Positions 7,001 to 14,081 of a stretch of DNA of 14,081 nt are shown one piece after another. Origin of the DNA: Coxiellaceae bacterium (GTDB taxonomy: Bacteria > Pseudomonadota > Gammaproteobacteria > Coxiellales > Coxiellaceae); NCBI GenBank assembly GCA_014238325.1, contig JABABH010000198.1, positions 1 through 14,081 of the forward strand. The letters are read 5' to 3'. Below the pieces are notes generated by a model, which saw only the letters and a program-made list of their open reading frames with translations, did no database searches and was not told the origin of the DNA. How positions within the stretch are numbered: the first letter of the stretch is position 1; the number at the start of each line of letters is the position of its first letter. The position numbers and the translations under genes were made by a program.

Positions 7001-10000
7001 TTTTAGATGTCAATCCAAGCTTAAGTCTAGATACCGAAGGAAGATCGGATCAAAGCTTAGCTAAAAGTCATATTTATTCAAAAAGAATTCTTAAAGCTTT
7101 AAAAAATTCGAAGCTAAGCAAAGCTAATAGCTTGCCTAAGTTTAAAGAAAAACTATATGATACCATGTTATATCATTCTACAAAATTGACTAAGCTTCCT
7201 TTTTCGGTTAGAGCTGCAATGATAGAAAGATCTAAAAAAGGAATTTTTTATAACAAATCTAAATTCTTCAATCATAAAAAAATATTTTATCAATCTAAGG
7301 TAATATTATCAAATATTGCCCAACACTATAACACTGAGCACCTCCGTTCAATATTATATTGGACGCAAGGTATAAATAATGCCTACCAAGGCGATTATTC
7401 TTCTTTGCTCATATTGGCAAGTATGGAGCTTTGGCAAAGGAAGCTAGCACCTATGTCTTCTGAAATTCTGAGTCCTATATTAAAAAGAGTATTCCCATCC
7501 TCTAGTGAAAAAATACTAGCTGCTATGGGTAAGTCGCCTGCTATTTTTCTTGCATTACTTCCCCTTGCTCATGATATTAAAGCTTTGTTTGAGGGAGATT
7601 CAGAAACTCATTTTATAAGAAGTGCTATACTGCTCATTCCATCGATACTTTCTGGTCCTGAAGGATTTGTAGTTGATCTTGTACTGATGCTTGAATCGTC
7701 ACAAAAGAGTGGTGCAGCAAGCTTTAGAGCTGAAGAAGTTGCATTTCGCATTCGTATCCGAGACACTAATCTAGAAGATTTCGTGCGTGGCATAGGGATA
7801 TACCAATCTAAATTTGAATTAATGGATGAAGAATCAGAAATTCAAAAAAAGCTCTCAAAAATACTAGAAAGTACATATAAGCAGCTAGAAGCAGTAAATC
7901 ATGATGCCCATCGGGTCAATATTGCATCGATTGCTTATCCATCTGTTGTTAATACAAATACAGAGAATATTTTAGACGTGGAATATGCAGAATTAAAAAC
8001 TTTATATCCTAAACTTGTAGGTAAAAGATTCTTCGAAAGATCAAAAGTCATGTTTCCAGGAACTGAAGATGAGAGATTGGAGTCTAGGCATTCCATAAAG
8101 ATAGATCGTTTAAAGCAAGCTGACACATCACTAGACTCTAGTTTACCTAATTTCAGACCGACTCAAATGGAAGCTATCGATAGTTTTGCTGATTGGATTG
8201 ATAATAAAAAATATATGATTGTCGCTTTTCCTGATAATACTAAGCAGTGCTACCCTAATTCTCAAGGTGTTATAAGGACAGAGATTCGTTCTCAATATGT
8301 TGATTATGAAAAATGTATGAGATATAACGTAGGTTCGCGTGATTTATATTATATTTATGAGTGTGGAGGTCGATATCTTACAAAATTATTTAAATCAGAT
8401 GGCAAATTATTAAGCATTACAAAAATTGAATATTATTCTAATCTAGAAGGTAGCGCGATCCTTCTACCATTTCGCCGAATGCTTTATAGATGTGATTTAG
8501 TTCCTTATGATTTCCACTATTTATCGATCTCTGGGTTAGTTGAAAAAGCAGATTTTAAGGGAAACTCGAATAATAACGAAAATTTATATATTACTATTCT
8601 GCCTAAGGAAAAATTTTTCCCGAAACAATTTTATAAGATCGATAATTCTAAGAATTTGACTTTAAATATATTAGGATATAAAATTGTTTCTTTTAAATTT
8701 ATATCGCTAGAGCAGTCTATAAAGATAGATAATTTGAATGCAAGCAGCCTTATTTTTGACTTTAGTTCATATATTGATAATAGATTCGATCTATACTGGA
8801 GTAATGGAAATATAGTATCAGGCTATCACGCTATTAAAATTGAAAATATTGAATCTATAGCTAAACTCAGTATTATAGGTAGGCCAAAACATACCAATCA
8901 CATCAATAGCTTGCCTAATAATACGAATTACTTATCTTTGCCTAAGCGGGTTTCATCTCAAAATAAAGTTTTTCTAAACAAAATGCATGAGCGCTCTGAT
9001 TTGAATATCTATTTAGCAGGGCCAGGGACAGATTTATTACATGCTAGCAATTTTTCTATTCGCTACTTAGGTGAAGGGGGGCCACTTCTTGTTCATTTTT
9101 CTCGCGGCCAAGGTGATACCTTATTGCTAAATTTAAATTATACCGGATCGCTTAATAATTGTAGCGATATTTTAAAAATAGTTAATCAATTTGAATCTTT
9201 CTATCATATGATCTGCAATAAAGCAAGTATAAAGATAAGGCTCTCTGATGTTTTTAATAAGGCTGTATTATTTTCACAATATAAATATTTGACAGATTCT
9301 TTAAATACAACATTATTTTTTTCGTATCATAGTCGCCTTCCTCTTCTTTATATCGATGCAGCTCATTACTTAAAAGAAAAGTTGAAAGGTATTGCTGATA
9401 GCATACTATCTCAATGGAGTAGCGCATTTGCCTCGATTTCTATTAAAAATAATGAAAATGATCAATACGATATAGAGCTTTCAAATGCTTCTATTTCTTT
9501 GGCTCATATAGCCCCTGATAGTCATCACTATAACCTAGACTTTTTAGAAGAAAGTGCTAATAATTCTTCTTCACATCTGCTTAATAATAGCCACTACGAG
9601 ACTATAATTCATCATTCAAAAGTACTCAATATTCCTATCTCCTCTAAGCCTATTAATTTAAAGCATACCTCTATAGGTTATGATTTAATTATTTTAGAAA
9701 GGAAAGAAGGTGTGAGGGAGCTATCGTTTCTATTATGGGACATAATTCATGCTTTCTTTGAGCATGAAGGAAAGAAATTATGTTTAATTTTATCTTATAA
9801 AAGAGCTAATCTTGTATTATCGCATAAAAATCTAACCCTATGCTTAGATGAGTATTTCCTGGTACCAAGATCTCTTCGACCTCAGTTGCAAATAAATGAG
9901 TTATGGTATGTTATCAAAAAGGATCGCAATAATCGTATTCATATGATTGCTCAGTTAAAGCCTATATTAGAAAGTCTTTCTATTGGCCAGCATAATTTTA

Positions 10001-10950
10001 TGAGTGTTTGTAAGGAAGCTAGATTTTTAAAATCTGATATTCGTCAGGTAAATATCTTATTAGATCGTATAAAAGTAGGGAATTATACAGTATTCATGGA
10101 CGGTTTAGAAAAACAGTTTATGGTTGGTTTTGGTGATTATGGTCATAGATTAATAGCTCTTCAATTTTTGGAATTTTTTTATAAACTGATGTCAATCAAG
10201 TATGATAATATAGGCAGATTCTATAACATCAACATCACAAATGCTACAAATGTATCTGCCCACTCTAATTCTTTGCATACTAGTGTCTATCTTAAACCTA
10301 TTGAGCTGCGTTCAAAGCGATTTAGCGAAGATTCATTTCCAAAAAATTCAGCATCTCGTACGGTTCCATGGTGGACGGGCCTATTCAGTGCAGCCTATGT
10401 TGGTGTTAACAATCTGAAAAGTTTATTGAATATAGATCAATTTTTTACTACCTCATCTGTGCATAAAAATGCCTGCGATAGCGCTAAAGGCAGAGAAATT
10501 TATGGTTTAGAGGTGTTTTCTGTAAAGGAAAGAACATTAGAGTCGCATGCTTCATCTAGTTATACAGCTAAACTCTCTAGCATATTATCCAAATTTTTTC
10601 ACGATCCTGTGGTGCAGAAGAATTTTTCTATATGCTCTCTATTGGTTGATGCTTGGTTTCAAAAGACAGAGGCAGGTAGAAATTTACAGATAGCCGATTA
10701 TAAAGAGGACAAGAGACTTGCTGAAGCGAGACTTGCTAAAGCTTGTTTTTTTGCTCGTATTTTACGGGATAAGAAAAAAATTCATGTGTCTTATAAAGAC
10801 TTTTGTGATATAAACGATACCTTGTATTATACAGATTTTTTTAAGCAAGGCGATCAGACTTGGCAACTAGGTGATCGAGAAATAGTTTGTCGTGATGAAT
10901 ATGGGGAGCAAAGATATAATAACCACTGCCCTCATACACAGTCTAAATAG
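4093..10950 (+). CDS. Giant protein of unknown function (2285 residues), possible toxin/effector
   Basis: I do not recognise this protein. It is one uninterrupted frame, clearly richer in A and T than gltX, cfa or gcvT, which suggests foreign origin or fast evolution. No N-terminal signal peptide is seen. Residues 94-383 contain ten degenerate helical repeats spaced 28-32 residues apart, with cores such as KQLKKLHTHGHMT, EALMKLHKVGLLE and DVMDLMEENHLLT. Residues 450-1140 look mainly helical and charged. Residues 729-732 read RQKR, a furin-type dibasic site. Moderately hydrophobic segments lie at 1149-1160, 1177-1187 and 1192-1200. The second half looks beta-rich, with Gly/Asp turns at 1642-1647 (AGPGTD) and 1660-1676. 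Residues 2091-2105 are hydrophobic again. No HExxH, DxD or ATP-binding motif was found. The start at 4093 has only a weak ribosome binding site (AGAG, 4083-4086). A secreted toxin or effector is inferred from size, layout and lack of homology; it is not shown. Confidence 0.85.
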   Translation: MDPILSLEEALIQYNNNRRSSSLRGNHEHQVVILLRTLSMEDRADISKLMNTILSARIEGYQPVNAIYRSALNRLFPNLIFLNYRNAKIKKMIKQLKKLHTHGHMTASIADQISKHSIIDPAGFISGLLEMHRKRIMDNRSLEVMLINTQDHSILAKSLIAIHQSELWGDQILKFVNIPSELTNGLSKAIIKLKQDRLLTRSTLNMLFEKDLYQHEVLAEALMKLHKVGLLEENLNRIRLSGKINFISVNINSIEQNLLSQEILDKLLSYNKGQWLTFSEAVVLLEHHKLWSSENFNLLYHHNDIKEIYKILFEMSELDLSMPQDAFSLVLKNNHPRELAHVFIWLRYKGSLSRSFKESLAASSNIRILNDVMDLMEENHLLTMENGVKIIQYPLLWSQEAQDSIWPLLKEQFVTQNVFNKVLGIAKSNTDSNTIFSKIIEFTKSLQTSGSQNIHTVAIEDSVAESIQYLYNHYKKEVRGEKLSEKLGEIKDWIKSLPDDIKNRSANRFIDNITSNNYVNYIDAASSISLKQVVALFYVAIHNENEREGSLEDAKKIFIEGLYEIQRGGNLNDRWEDNNRPDSPICISGAANKLIEKLDLVYKSVSVSLFNTTVLTEEYHKNIKKFVKEYLDKRQGELNQEEFRQLILNLKANGMDTTHEVWKSIQKKTLAVIMHEYRNHFENNQEDRRLDALQKNDMYISLNDILDGYYKRSYTLGDLCGVASTSHHRQKRHLESCEELIEKLTEDIDIHNIQNQFYSDEKEWALLEGLYHEHDPDLSSSIHEFIQAKRFKYKHALKKSGYHSIHTVEHELSSWFKQYLEEIKSSELVLDSLNKLRPHLTSSTSNLERAQWVLNFNNHWVSIKKIETSYVLKDLYLFKRPKKYNNIDQLFSDLSIFYDVSQFHHAYLDTHLKAIPSLKSALLKYIKPNPFIRIEDLFYRSDNQISIHWDVFINHITEWNIDDFRMIQSILDVNPSLSLDTEGRSDQSLAKSHIYSKRILKALKNSKLSKANSLPKFKEKLYDTMLYHSTKLTKLPFSVRAAMIERSKKGIFYNKSKFFNHKKIFYQSKVILSNIAQHYNTEHLRSILYWTQGINNAYQGDYSSLLILASMELWQRKLAPMSSEILSPILKRVFPSSSEKILAAMGKSPAIFLALLPLAHDIKALFEGDSETHFIRSAILLIPSILSGPEGFVVDLVLMLESSQKSGAASFRAEEVAFRIRIRDTNLEDFVRGIGIYQSKFELMDEESEIQKKLSKILESTYKQLEAVNHDAHRVNIASIAYPSVVNTNTENILDVEYAELKTLYPKLVGKRFFERSKVMFPGTEDERLESRHSIKIDRLKQADTSLDSSLPNFRPTQMEAIDSFADWIDNKKYMIVAFPDNTKQCYPNSQGVIRTEIRSQYVDYEKCMRYNVGSRDLYYIYECGGRYLTKLFKSDGKLLSITKIEYYSNLEGSAILLPFRRMLYRCDLVPYDFHYLSISGLVEKADFKGNSNNNENLYITILPKEKFFPKQFYKIDNSKNLTLNILGYKIVSFKFISLEQSIKIDNLNASSLIFDFSSYIDNRFDLYWSNGNIVSGYHAIKIENIESIAKLSIIGRPKHTNHINSLPNNTNYLSLPKRVSSQNKVFLNKMHERSDLNIYLAGPGTDLLHASNFSIRYLGEGGPLLVHFSRGQGDTLLLNLNYTGSLNNCSDILKIVNQFESFYHMICNKASIKIRLSDVFNKAVLFSQYKYLTDSLNTTLFFSYHSRLPLLYIDAAHYLKEKLKGIADSILSQWSSAFASISIKNNENDQYDIELSNASISLAHIAPDSHHYNLDFLEESANNSSSHLLNNSHYETIIHHSKVLNIPISSKPINLKHTSIGYDLIILERKEGVRELSFLLWDIIHAFFEHEGKKLCLILSYKRANLVLSHKNLTLCLDEYFLVPRSLRPQLQINELWYVIKKDRNNRIHMIAQLKPILESLSIGQHNFMSVCKEARFLKSDIRQVNILLDRIKVGNYTVFMDGLEKQFMVGFGDYGHRLIALQFLEFFYKLMSIKYDNIGRFYNINITNATNVSAHSNSLHTSVYLKPIELRSKRFSEDSFPKNSASRTVPWWTGLFSAAYVGVNNLKSLLNIDQFFTTSSVHKNACDSAKGREIYGLEVFSVKERTLESHASSSYTAKLSSILSKFFHDPVVQKNFSICSLLVDAWFQKTEAGRNLQIADYKEDKRLAEARLAKACFFARILRDKKKIHVSYKDFCDINDTLYYTDFFKQGDQTWQLGDREIVCRDEYGEQRYNNHCPHTQSK

Positions 10951-11229
10951 ATACATGGTATGCTCTCTAAACTGGATGCCTGAAGCGTTCGTCTGTCTAG
11001 AAGGATAGGATGTCAGCTCATCACTCAAAGCACCTGCTTCAATGATGGCCTTGCATTTGCTTAAATGATGCTCTTTGTTTGATAGAGGGGATGGTCTTGT
11101 AATGACGAGTATATTAAGCGAGAATATGTATCTTGTCGATTAAAGTAGGTTGGGAGCATCAATACTCATCATGCTCTTATATCTTAAAAAATTGTTCTCA
11201 TAGACTATATTCAATGCAAGGAAAATATC
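10951..11229. other. Intergenic region between giant gene and FAD oxidoreductase
   Basis: No gene is seen in these 279 bp. The region carries the shared upstream blocks described separately, and a 6-bp inverted repeat, GAGCAT (11154-11159) and ATGCTC (11171-11176). No clear terminator for the giant gene was found. The ribosome binding site of the next gene is AAGGA at 11218-11222, 7 bases before its ATG. Confidence 0.6.
11074..11202 (+). promoter_or_regulatory. Upstream element of the FAD oxidoreductase gene shared with cfa
   Basis: TTTGTTTGATAGA (11074-11086), GTCTTGTAAT (11094-11103) and GTTCTCATA (11194-11202) repeat, in order and orientation, three blocks before cfa (2414-2426, 2429-2438, 2464-2472). 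The first two blocks are 7 bp apart here and 2 bp apart before cfa. TTGTAA at 11097-11102 and GAGAAT at 11120-11125, 17 bp apart, form a weak possible promoter at the equivalent place. Common regulation or common descent of the two upstream regions is inferred. Confidence 0.5.
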
Positions 11230-12618
11230 ATGGATACGATAGTGATCCCTCCTCCGTCTAGTTATGTTAAGAAAAAATCTCATATTAGCGCTTATTTAAG
11301 TGCACAATCAGGAATGGATGCAAGCAGTTTTGCCTTAAAGAAAAAGACGTCTAATTTGTTTCGTCCTCGTTTTAAAGCGCAACGGATGATAGATTTGCGT
11401 CACTTTAATCGTGTGCTTCAAATTGATCAAGACCGTCAACGAGTAGAAGTGGAGGGGATGACCACCTATGCTGATCTTGTTGCCGCTACACTTCCCTATG
11501 GGTATATGCCGGCAGTGGTGCCTGAGTTAAAAACGATTACGGTGGGTGGCGCTTTATCAGGCATCGGTATAGAGTCTTCTTCGTTCCGCTATGGATTGAT
11601 GCATGAAACAGTATCGCAATTTGATGTTTTATTATCCGATGGTCGAGTTTTAGATTGTCGTCCTGATAATGAACAGAGCGATTTGTTCTATGCTTTTCCA
11701 AATACCTATGGCACCTTGGGATATGCCTTAAAAGTAACGCTGAAATTAGTGCCTGTATTACCTTATGTGAGGTTGAAGTTTGATCATTTTCATGATCCTC
11801 AGCAGTTTTTTGCAAGTTTAATCTCCCAATGCTCGACCCATCGTAACAGTGGGTCATTGGCATTTATCGATGGGGTTATTTTTAGTGCCAGCCATCAAGT
11901 ATTGGTTAGTGCAGAAATGGTTGAAAAGGCGCCCTATGCTAGCAATTATAAATATATGAAGATATATTATCGGGCTGTGGAAAGCAAAGAGGAAGATTAC
12001 CTGAGTATCGCGGATTATATTTGGCGTTGGGATTCGGATTGGTTTTGGTGCTCGCAAGCCTTCTATATGCAGCAGCCGATGCTTCGTGCCTTATTAGGTA
12101 AATGGGCGCTACACTCTAAGATCTATGCTAAGGTTATGAGATTTATAAAGTATAATCGCGTTGTGCGTTATGCTTTAAAAAAGTATTGGTCTTCACGTGA
12201 ATGGATTATTCAAGATGTTGCTATTCCCATTGATCGGGCTTTAGAGTATTTAAGTTTTTTTCAGACTGACATTGGTCTTACTCCCATTTGGATTTGCCCT
12301 ACCTATGCAAATAATCAGTCCTCAGAATATGGTTTCTTTCCCATGCAGCCGGATCAGCTTTATGTGAATTTTGGATTTTGGGGCTCTGTACCTGTTCATT
12401 CAAAGCGTGGATTCTATAATCGGCTGATAGAGCAGCAAGTGCTCGCTTGTGGTGGCCATAAATCTTTATATTCTGAATCGTATTATACCGAGTCGGAGTT
12501 CTGGAAGATTTATAATAAAGAAGATTATGAGAGCTTGAAACAAAAATATGATCCTCTAAGTCTATTTAATTCTTTATATCTGAAATGTATCACAAAAGTT
12601 TCAGATGAGGATGCTTAA
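11230..12618 (+). CDS. FAD-linked oxidoreductase, DHCR24/TmsA-like
   Basis: The protein belongs to the PCMH/VAO-type flavoproteins, in the branch near 24-dehydrocholesterol reductase and the actinobacterial oxidoreductases paired with Cfa-like enzymes. The FAD-binding part spans about 45-180 and contains EGMTTYADLV (75-84), VGGALSGIGIESSSFRYG (105-122) and YGTLGYALKVTLKLVP (160-175). The middle DYIWRWDSDWFWCSQAF (262-278) and the C-terminal GGHKSLYSESYYTESEFWK (408-426) are typical of this branch. Its 462 residues are a normal length, and the AAGGA ribosome binding site supports the start. Family members reduce a carbon-carbon double bond using NAD(P)H. With the Cfa-family enzyme in the same window, the plausible substrate is a methylene fatty acyl chain in the membrane. 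A different lipid substrate cannot be excluded. Confidence 0.85.
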   Translation: MDTIVIPPPSSYVKKKSHISAYLSAQSGMDASSFALKKKTSNLFRPRFKAQRMIDLRHFNRVLQIDQDRQRVEVEGMTTYADLVAATLPYGYMPAVVPELKTITVGGALSGIGIESSSFRYGLMHETVSQFDVLLSDGRVLDCRPDNEQSDLFYAFPNTYGTLGYALKVTLKLVPVLPYVRLKFDHFHDPQQFFASLISQCSTHRNSGSLAFIDGVIFSASHQVLVSAEMVEKAPYASNYKYMKIYYRAVESKEEDYLSIADYIWRWDSDWFWCSQAFYMQQPMLRALLGKWALHSKIYAKVMRFIKYNRVVRYALKKYWSSREWIIQDVAIPIDRALEYLSFFQTDIGLTPIWICPTYANNQSSEYGFFPMQPDQLYVNFGFWGSVPVHSKRGFYNRLIEQQVLACGGHKSLYSESYYTESEFWKIYNKEDYESLKQKYDPLSLFNSLYLKCITKVSDEDA

Positions 12619-12919
12619 CCATAGTTTAGTCAGAAAGTTGGTTGATGCTCGGTTATGTGATCATGATGCGTATGATGGATTGCTTTGAACATATACCACT
12701 CGTGAATGAAGATGAGAAGTGGGCTACTGTGAGCGGTATATTTTTTTTTGGCTGCTGAAAACTGAATGTTCGCTCAGCCACTTAAGGGGACAATCGCGGT
12801 TTTCCCCTGAAAAATTCCCATCGCGATGAGCCACTTCAAGTGTATGCCTCGCATCTTGTCAGTGGGGTGGGTATATATTGAAGCTTCTGCTTCACATTTA
12901 TCGAGGAATATTGGATAAT
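12619..12919. other. Gene-free stretch between FAD oxidoreductase and gcvT
   Basis: These 301 bp consist mainly of repeat copy C, with about 70 bp of ordinary sequence before it and 43 bp between it and the gcvT start. I see no glycine riboswitch, no clear promoter and no T-tailed terminator. The gcvT promoter may lie in or very near the repeat. Confidence 0.6.
12691..12876 (-). repeat. Dispersed intergenic repeat, copy C (full length, inverted)
   Basis: The reverse complement of this stretch aligns over its full length with copy B, with scattered substitutions and small indels. Its ends read ATATACCACTC and GGGTGGGTATAT, imperfectly inverted, as in copy B. The first 50 bp or so form the inverted TATACC...GGTATA unit. 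A second inverted pair, AGGGG and CCCCT (about 12785-12808), lies in the centre. No open reading frame is present. It fills most of the gap before gcvT, only 43 bp from the chosen start codon, so it may affect gcvT expression. Confidence 0.85.
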
Positions 12920-14017
12920 ATGTTCCCTATGTTACAACGTACTTCTCTTTATTCAGAACATCTCTTAGCGGGTGCCCAATGTGTCAATTTTGCTGGATGG
13001 GATATGCCGCTGCATTATGGATCACAAATTGAAGAGCACCATCAGGTGCGTCAAAAAGTGGGTATATTTGATGTCTCGCATATGTGCGTGATCGATCTAC
13101 AAGGCGTGGGCGCGACGGATTTCTTACGCTATATTTGCGCGAATGATGTTGCTCGTCTTAAACAGCCGGGTAGGGCATTATATACCTGCATGTTGAACCC
13201 TACTGGTGGTATTATTGATGATTGTATTGTTTATCGCTTATCAGCGCAGGCCTATCGAGTCGTCGTGAATGCAGGGACTCGCGATAAAGACTATGCTTGG
13301 TTGCAGCAACAGGCTCATGGCTATGATGTGGGCATGACACAACGCCTGGATTTATGTATTATTGCTGTACAAGGACCGAAAACTCCTGAGATCATTTCAT
13401 CTGTATGGGATGCAGACATCAGCCCACAATTGCTGGGGTTGCGCCCCTTTCAATTTGTTGAGCATAAAGATCAACTGATGGCCCAAACAGGTTATACAGG
13501 TGAATATGGTTTGGAAATTATTTTACCAGCTGATGAGGCGCCTGTTTTTTGGCGGGATTGTATTAAGCACGGAGCGGGCCCCTGTGGATTGGCGGCAAGA
13601 GATACCTTGCGTCTTGAGGCAGGGCTGAATTTATATGGTGTGGATATGAATGAGTCAACGACGCCCTTGAATTCTAACTTAGCTTGGACGGTATCTTGGA
13701 CTGATGCAGCACGAGACTTTATAGGAAAACAAGCTTTGCAAGAGCAGCTATCGATAGGCATTCCTAATCAATTGGTGGGATTAGCGATGCATAAACCTGG
13801 GGTATTAAGGTGTCATCAGTCGATTTATACTGAGGATGCTTCCTCATCGATTGGGGCCGTTACGAGTGGAGGCTTTTCTCCAACCTTAGGGCATGCCATT
13901 GCATTAGCACGGATACCGTCACAGATACAGCATCATTTATATATTGATCGACGAGGAAAGCGAGTACCCGTGAGCCGGGTGCCTCTCCCATTTTTAAAAT
14001 TGAAAAGACCATCTTGA
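12920..14017 (+). CDS. gcvT: Aminomethyltransferase, glycine cleavage system T protein
   Basis: GcvT takes the aminomethyl group carried on the lipoyl arm of GcvH, releases ammonia and passes the one-carbon unit to tetrahydrofolate, giving methylene-THF. From the ATG at 12920 it has 365 residues (E. coli GcvT 364). Typical blocks are GWDMPLHYGSQIEEHH (26-41), FDVSHM (50-55) and LNPTGGIIDD (92-101), with the conserved Asp of the folate site. GYTGEYGLEI, AARDTLRLEAGL and SPTLGHAIALARIP follow. The frame stays open back to a TTG at 12878, but that would add 14 unrelated residues next to the repeat. A GAGGA at 12903-12907 precedes the chosen ATG, though 12 bases away. The ATG at 12929 is an alternative. 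gcvH follows 18 bp later, so the two are probably co-transcribed. Confidence 0.95.
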   Translation: MFPMLQRTSLYSEHLLAGAQCVNFAGWDMPLHYGSQIEEHHQVRQKVGIFDVSHMCVIDLQGVGATDFLRYICANDVARLKQPGRALYTCMLNPTGGIIDDCIVYRLSAQAYRVVVNAGTRDKDYAWLQQQAHGYDVGMTQRLDLCIIAVQGPKTPEIISSVWDADISPQLLGLRPFQFVEHKDQLMAQTGYTGEYGLEIILPADEAPVFWRDCIKHGAGPCGLAARDTLRLEAGLNLYGVDMNESTTPLNSNLAWTVSWTDAARDFIGKQALQEQLSIGIPNQLVGLAMHKPGVLRCHQSIYTEDASSSIGAVTSGGFSPTLGHAIALARIPSQIQHHLYIDRRGKRVPVSRVPLPFLKLKRPS

Positions 14018-14024
14018 TGGTCAC

Positions 14025-14081
14025 GAGGAGTATCCATGGCAAAAATATTGGATGGTTTACGTTATACCCAAACACATGAAT
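14025..14081 (+). CDS. gcvH: Glycine cleavage system H protein, N-terminus only (coding from 14036)
   Basis: A strong ribosome binding site GAGGAG (14025-14030) precedes the ATG at 14036. The 15 visible residues, MAKILDGLRYTQTHE, match the usual GcvH start, whose LRYT-x-x-HEW block is recognisable although the Trp lies beyond the window. GcvH carries the lipoyl group that shuttles the glycine-derived aminomethyl unit between GcvP and GcvT. Its position just after gcvT agrees with the standard gcvTH order. The gene is cut by the window edge, so the lipoyl-lysine cannot be checked. Confidence 0.85.

Noticed and set aside
10860..10950. C-terminal acidic stretch of the giant protein as a Dot/Icm secretion signal
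   Set aside because: A few Glu/Asp residues (DREIVCRDEYGEQ) lie near the end, but the pattern is too weak to call a signal by eye.
11537..12057. Minus-strand frames inside the FAD oxidoreductase gene
   Set aside because: The plus-strand protein is clearly homologous over the whole stretch; the opposite frames are low-complexity shadows.
12619..12919. Glycine riboswitch before gcvT
   Set aside because: The space is taken by repeat copy C, and I see no tandem aptamer cores.
1..14081. CRISPR array
   Set aside because: The only repeated units are three dispersed 190-bp family members; there are no short direct repeats at regular spacing and no cas genes.

Overview
The window looks like chromosomal DNA of a low-GC gammaproteobacterium, probably a host-associated member of or near the Legionellales. 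That placement is an inference. It rests on gammaproteobacterial-type GltX, Cfa and GcvT, tRNA-Thr without encoded CCA, decayed mobile DNA, a dispersed intergenic repeat family, and one giant AT-rich gene of the kind seen in intracellular bacteria. No marker gene fixes the genus.

Left part (1-889): remnants of mobile DNA. A partial repeat copy (1-97) runs into the C-terminal stub of an IS5/IS4-type DDE transposase (83-304). The C-terminal half of a tyrosine recombinase follows (about 333-773) and ends 44 bp from the 3' end of tRNA-Thr(TGT) (818-889, minus). This is the usual layout of a decayed integrative element at a tRNA 3' end. A good sigma70-like promoter for the tRNA lies over the 3' end of gltX.

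Middle (920-3644): gltX (minus) and cfa (plus) are divergent housekeeping genes. A 190-bp repeat copy (3694-3882) and an AT-rich leader follow cfa.

Giant gene (4093-10950): one uninterrupted 2285-residue reading frame with no domain I recognise with confidence. It has no signal peptide. Residues 94-383 hold ten degenerate helical repeats with a period of about 31 residues. A moderately hydrophobic region lies at about 1149-1200, and the beta-rich second half contains Gly/Asp-rich turns. A secreted toxin or effector is the most natural guess, weakly like the translocation part of large clostridial/Mcf-type toxins.

Right part (11230-14081): a DHCR24-like FAD-linked oxidoreductase, an inverted repeat copy (12691-12876), then gcvT and the first codons of gcvH.

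The most interesting system-level reading is that cfa and the FAD oxidoreductase form a functional pair. It would resemble the actinobacterial TmsB/TmsA pair, which methylates and then reduces membrane fatty acids. The two genes lie on the same strand, separated by the giant gene, and their upstream regions share the same ordered sequence blocks. The giant gene may therefore have been inserted between two formerly adjacent, co-regulated lipid genes.
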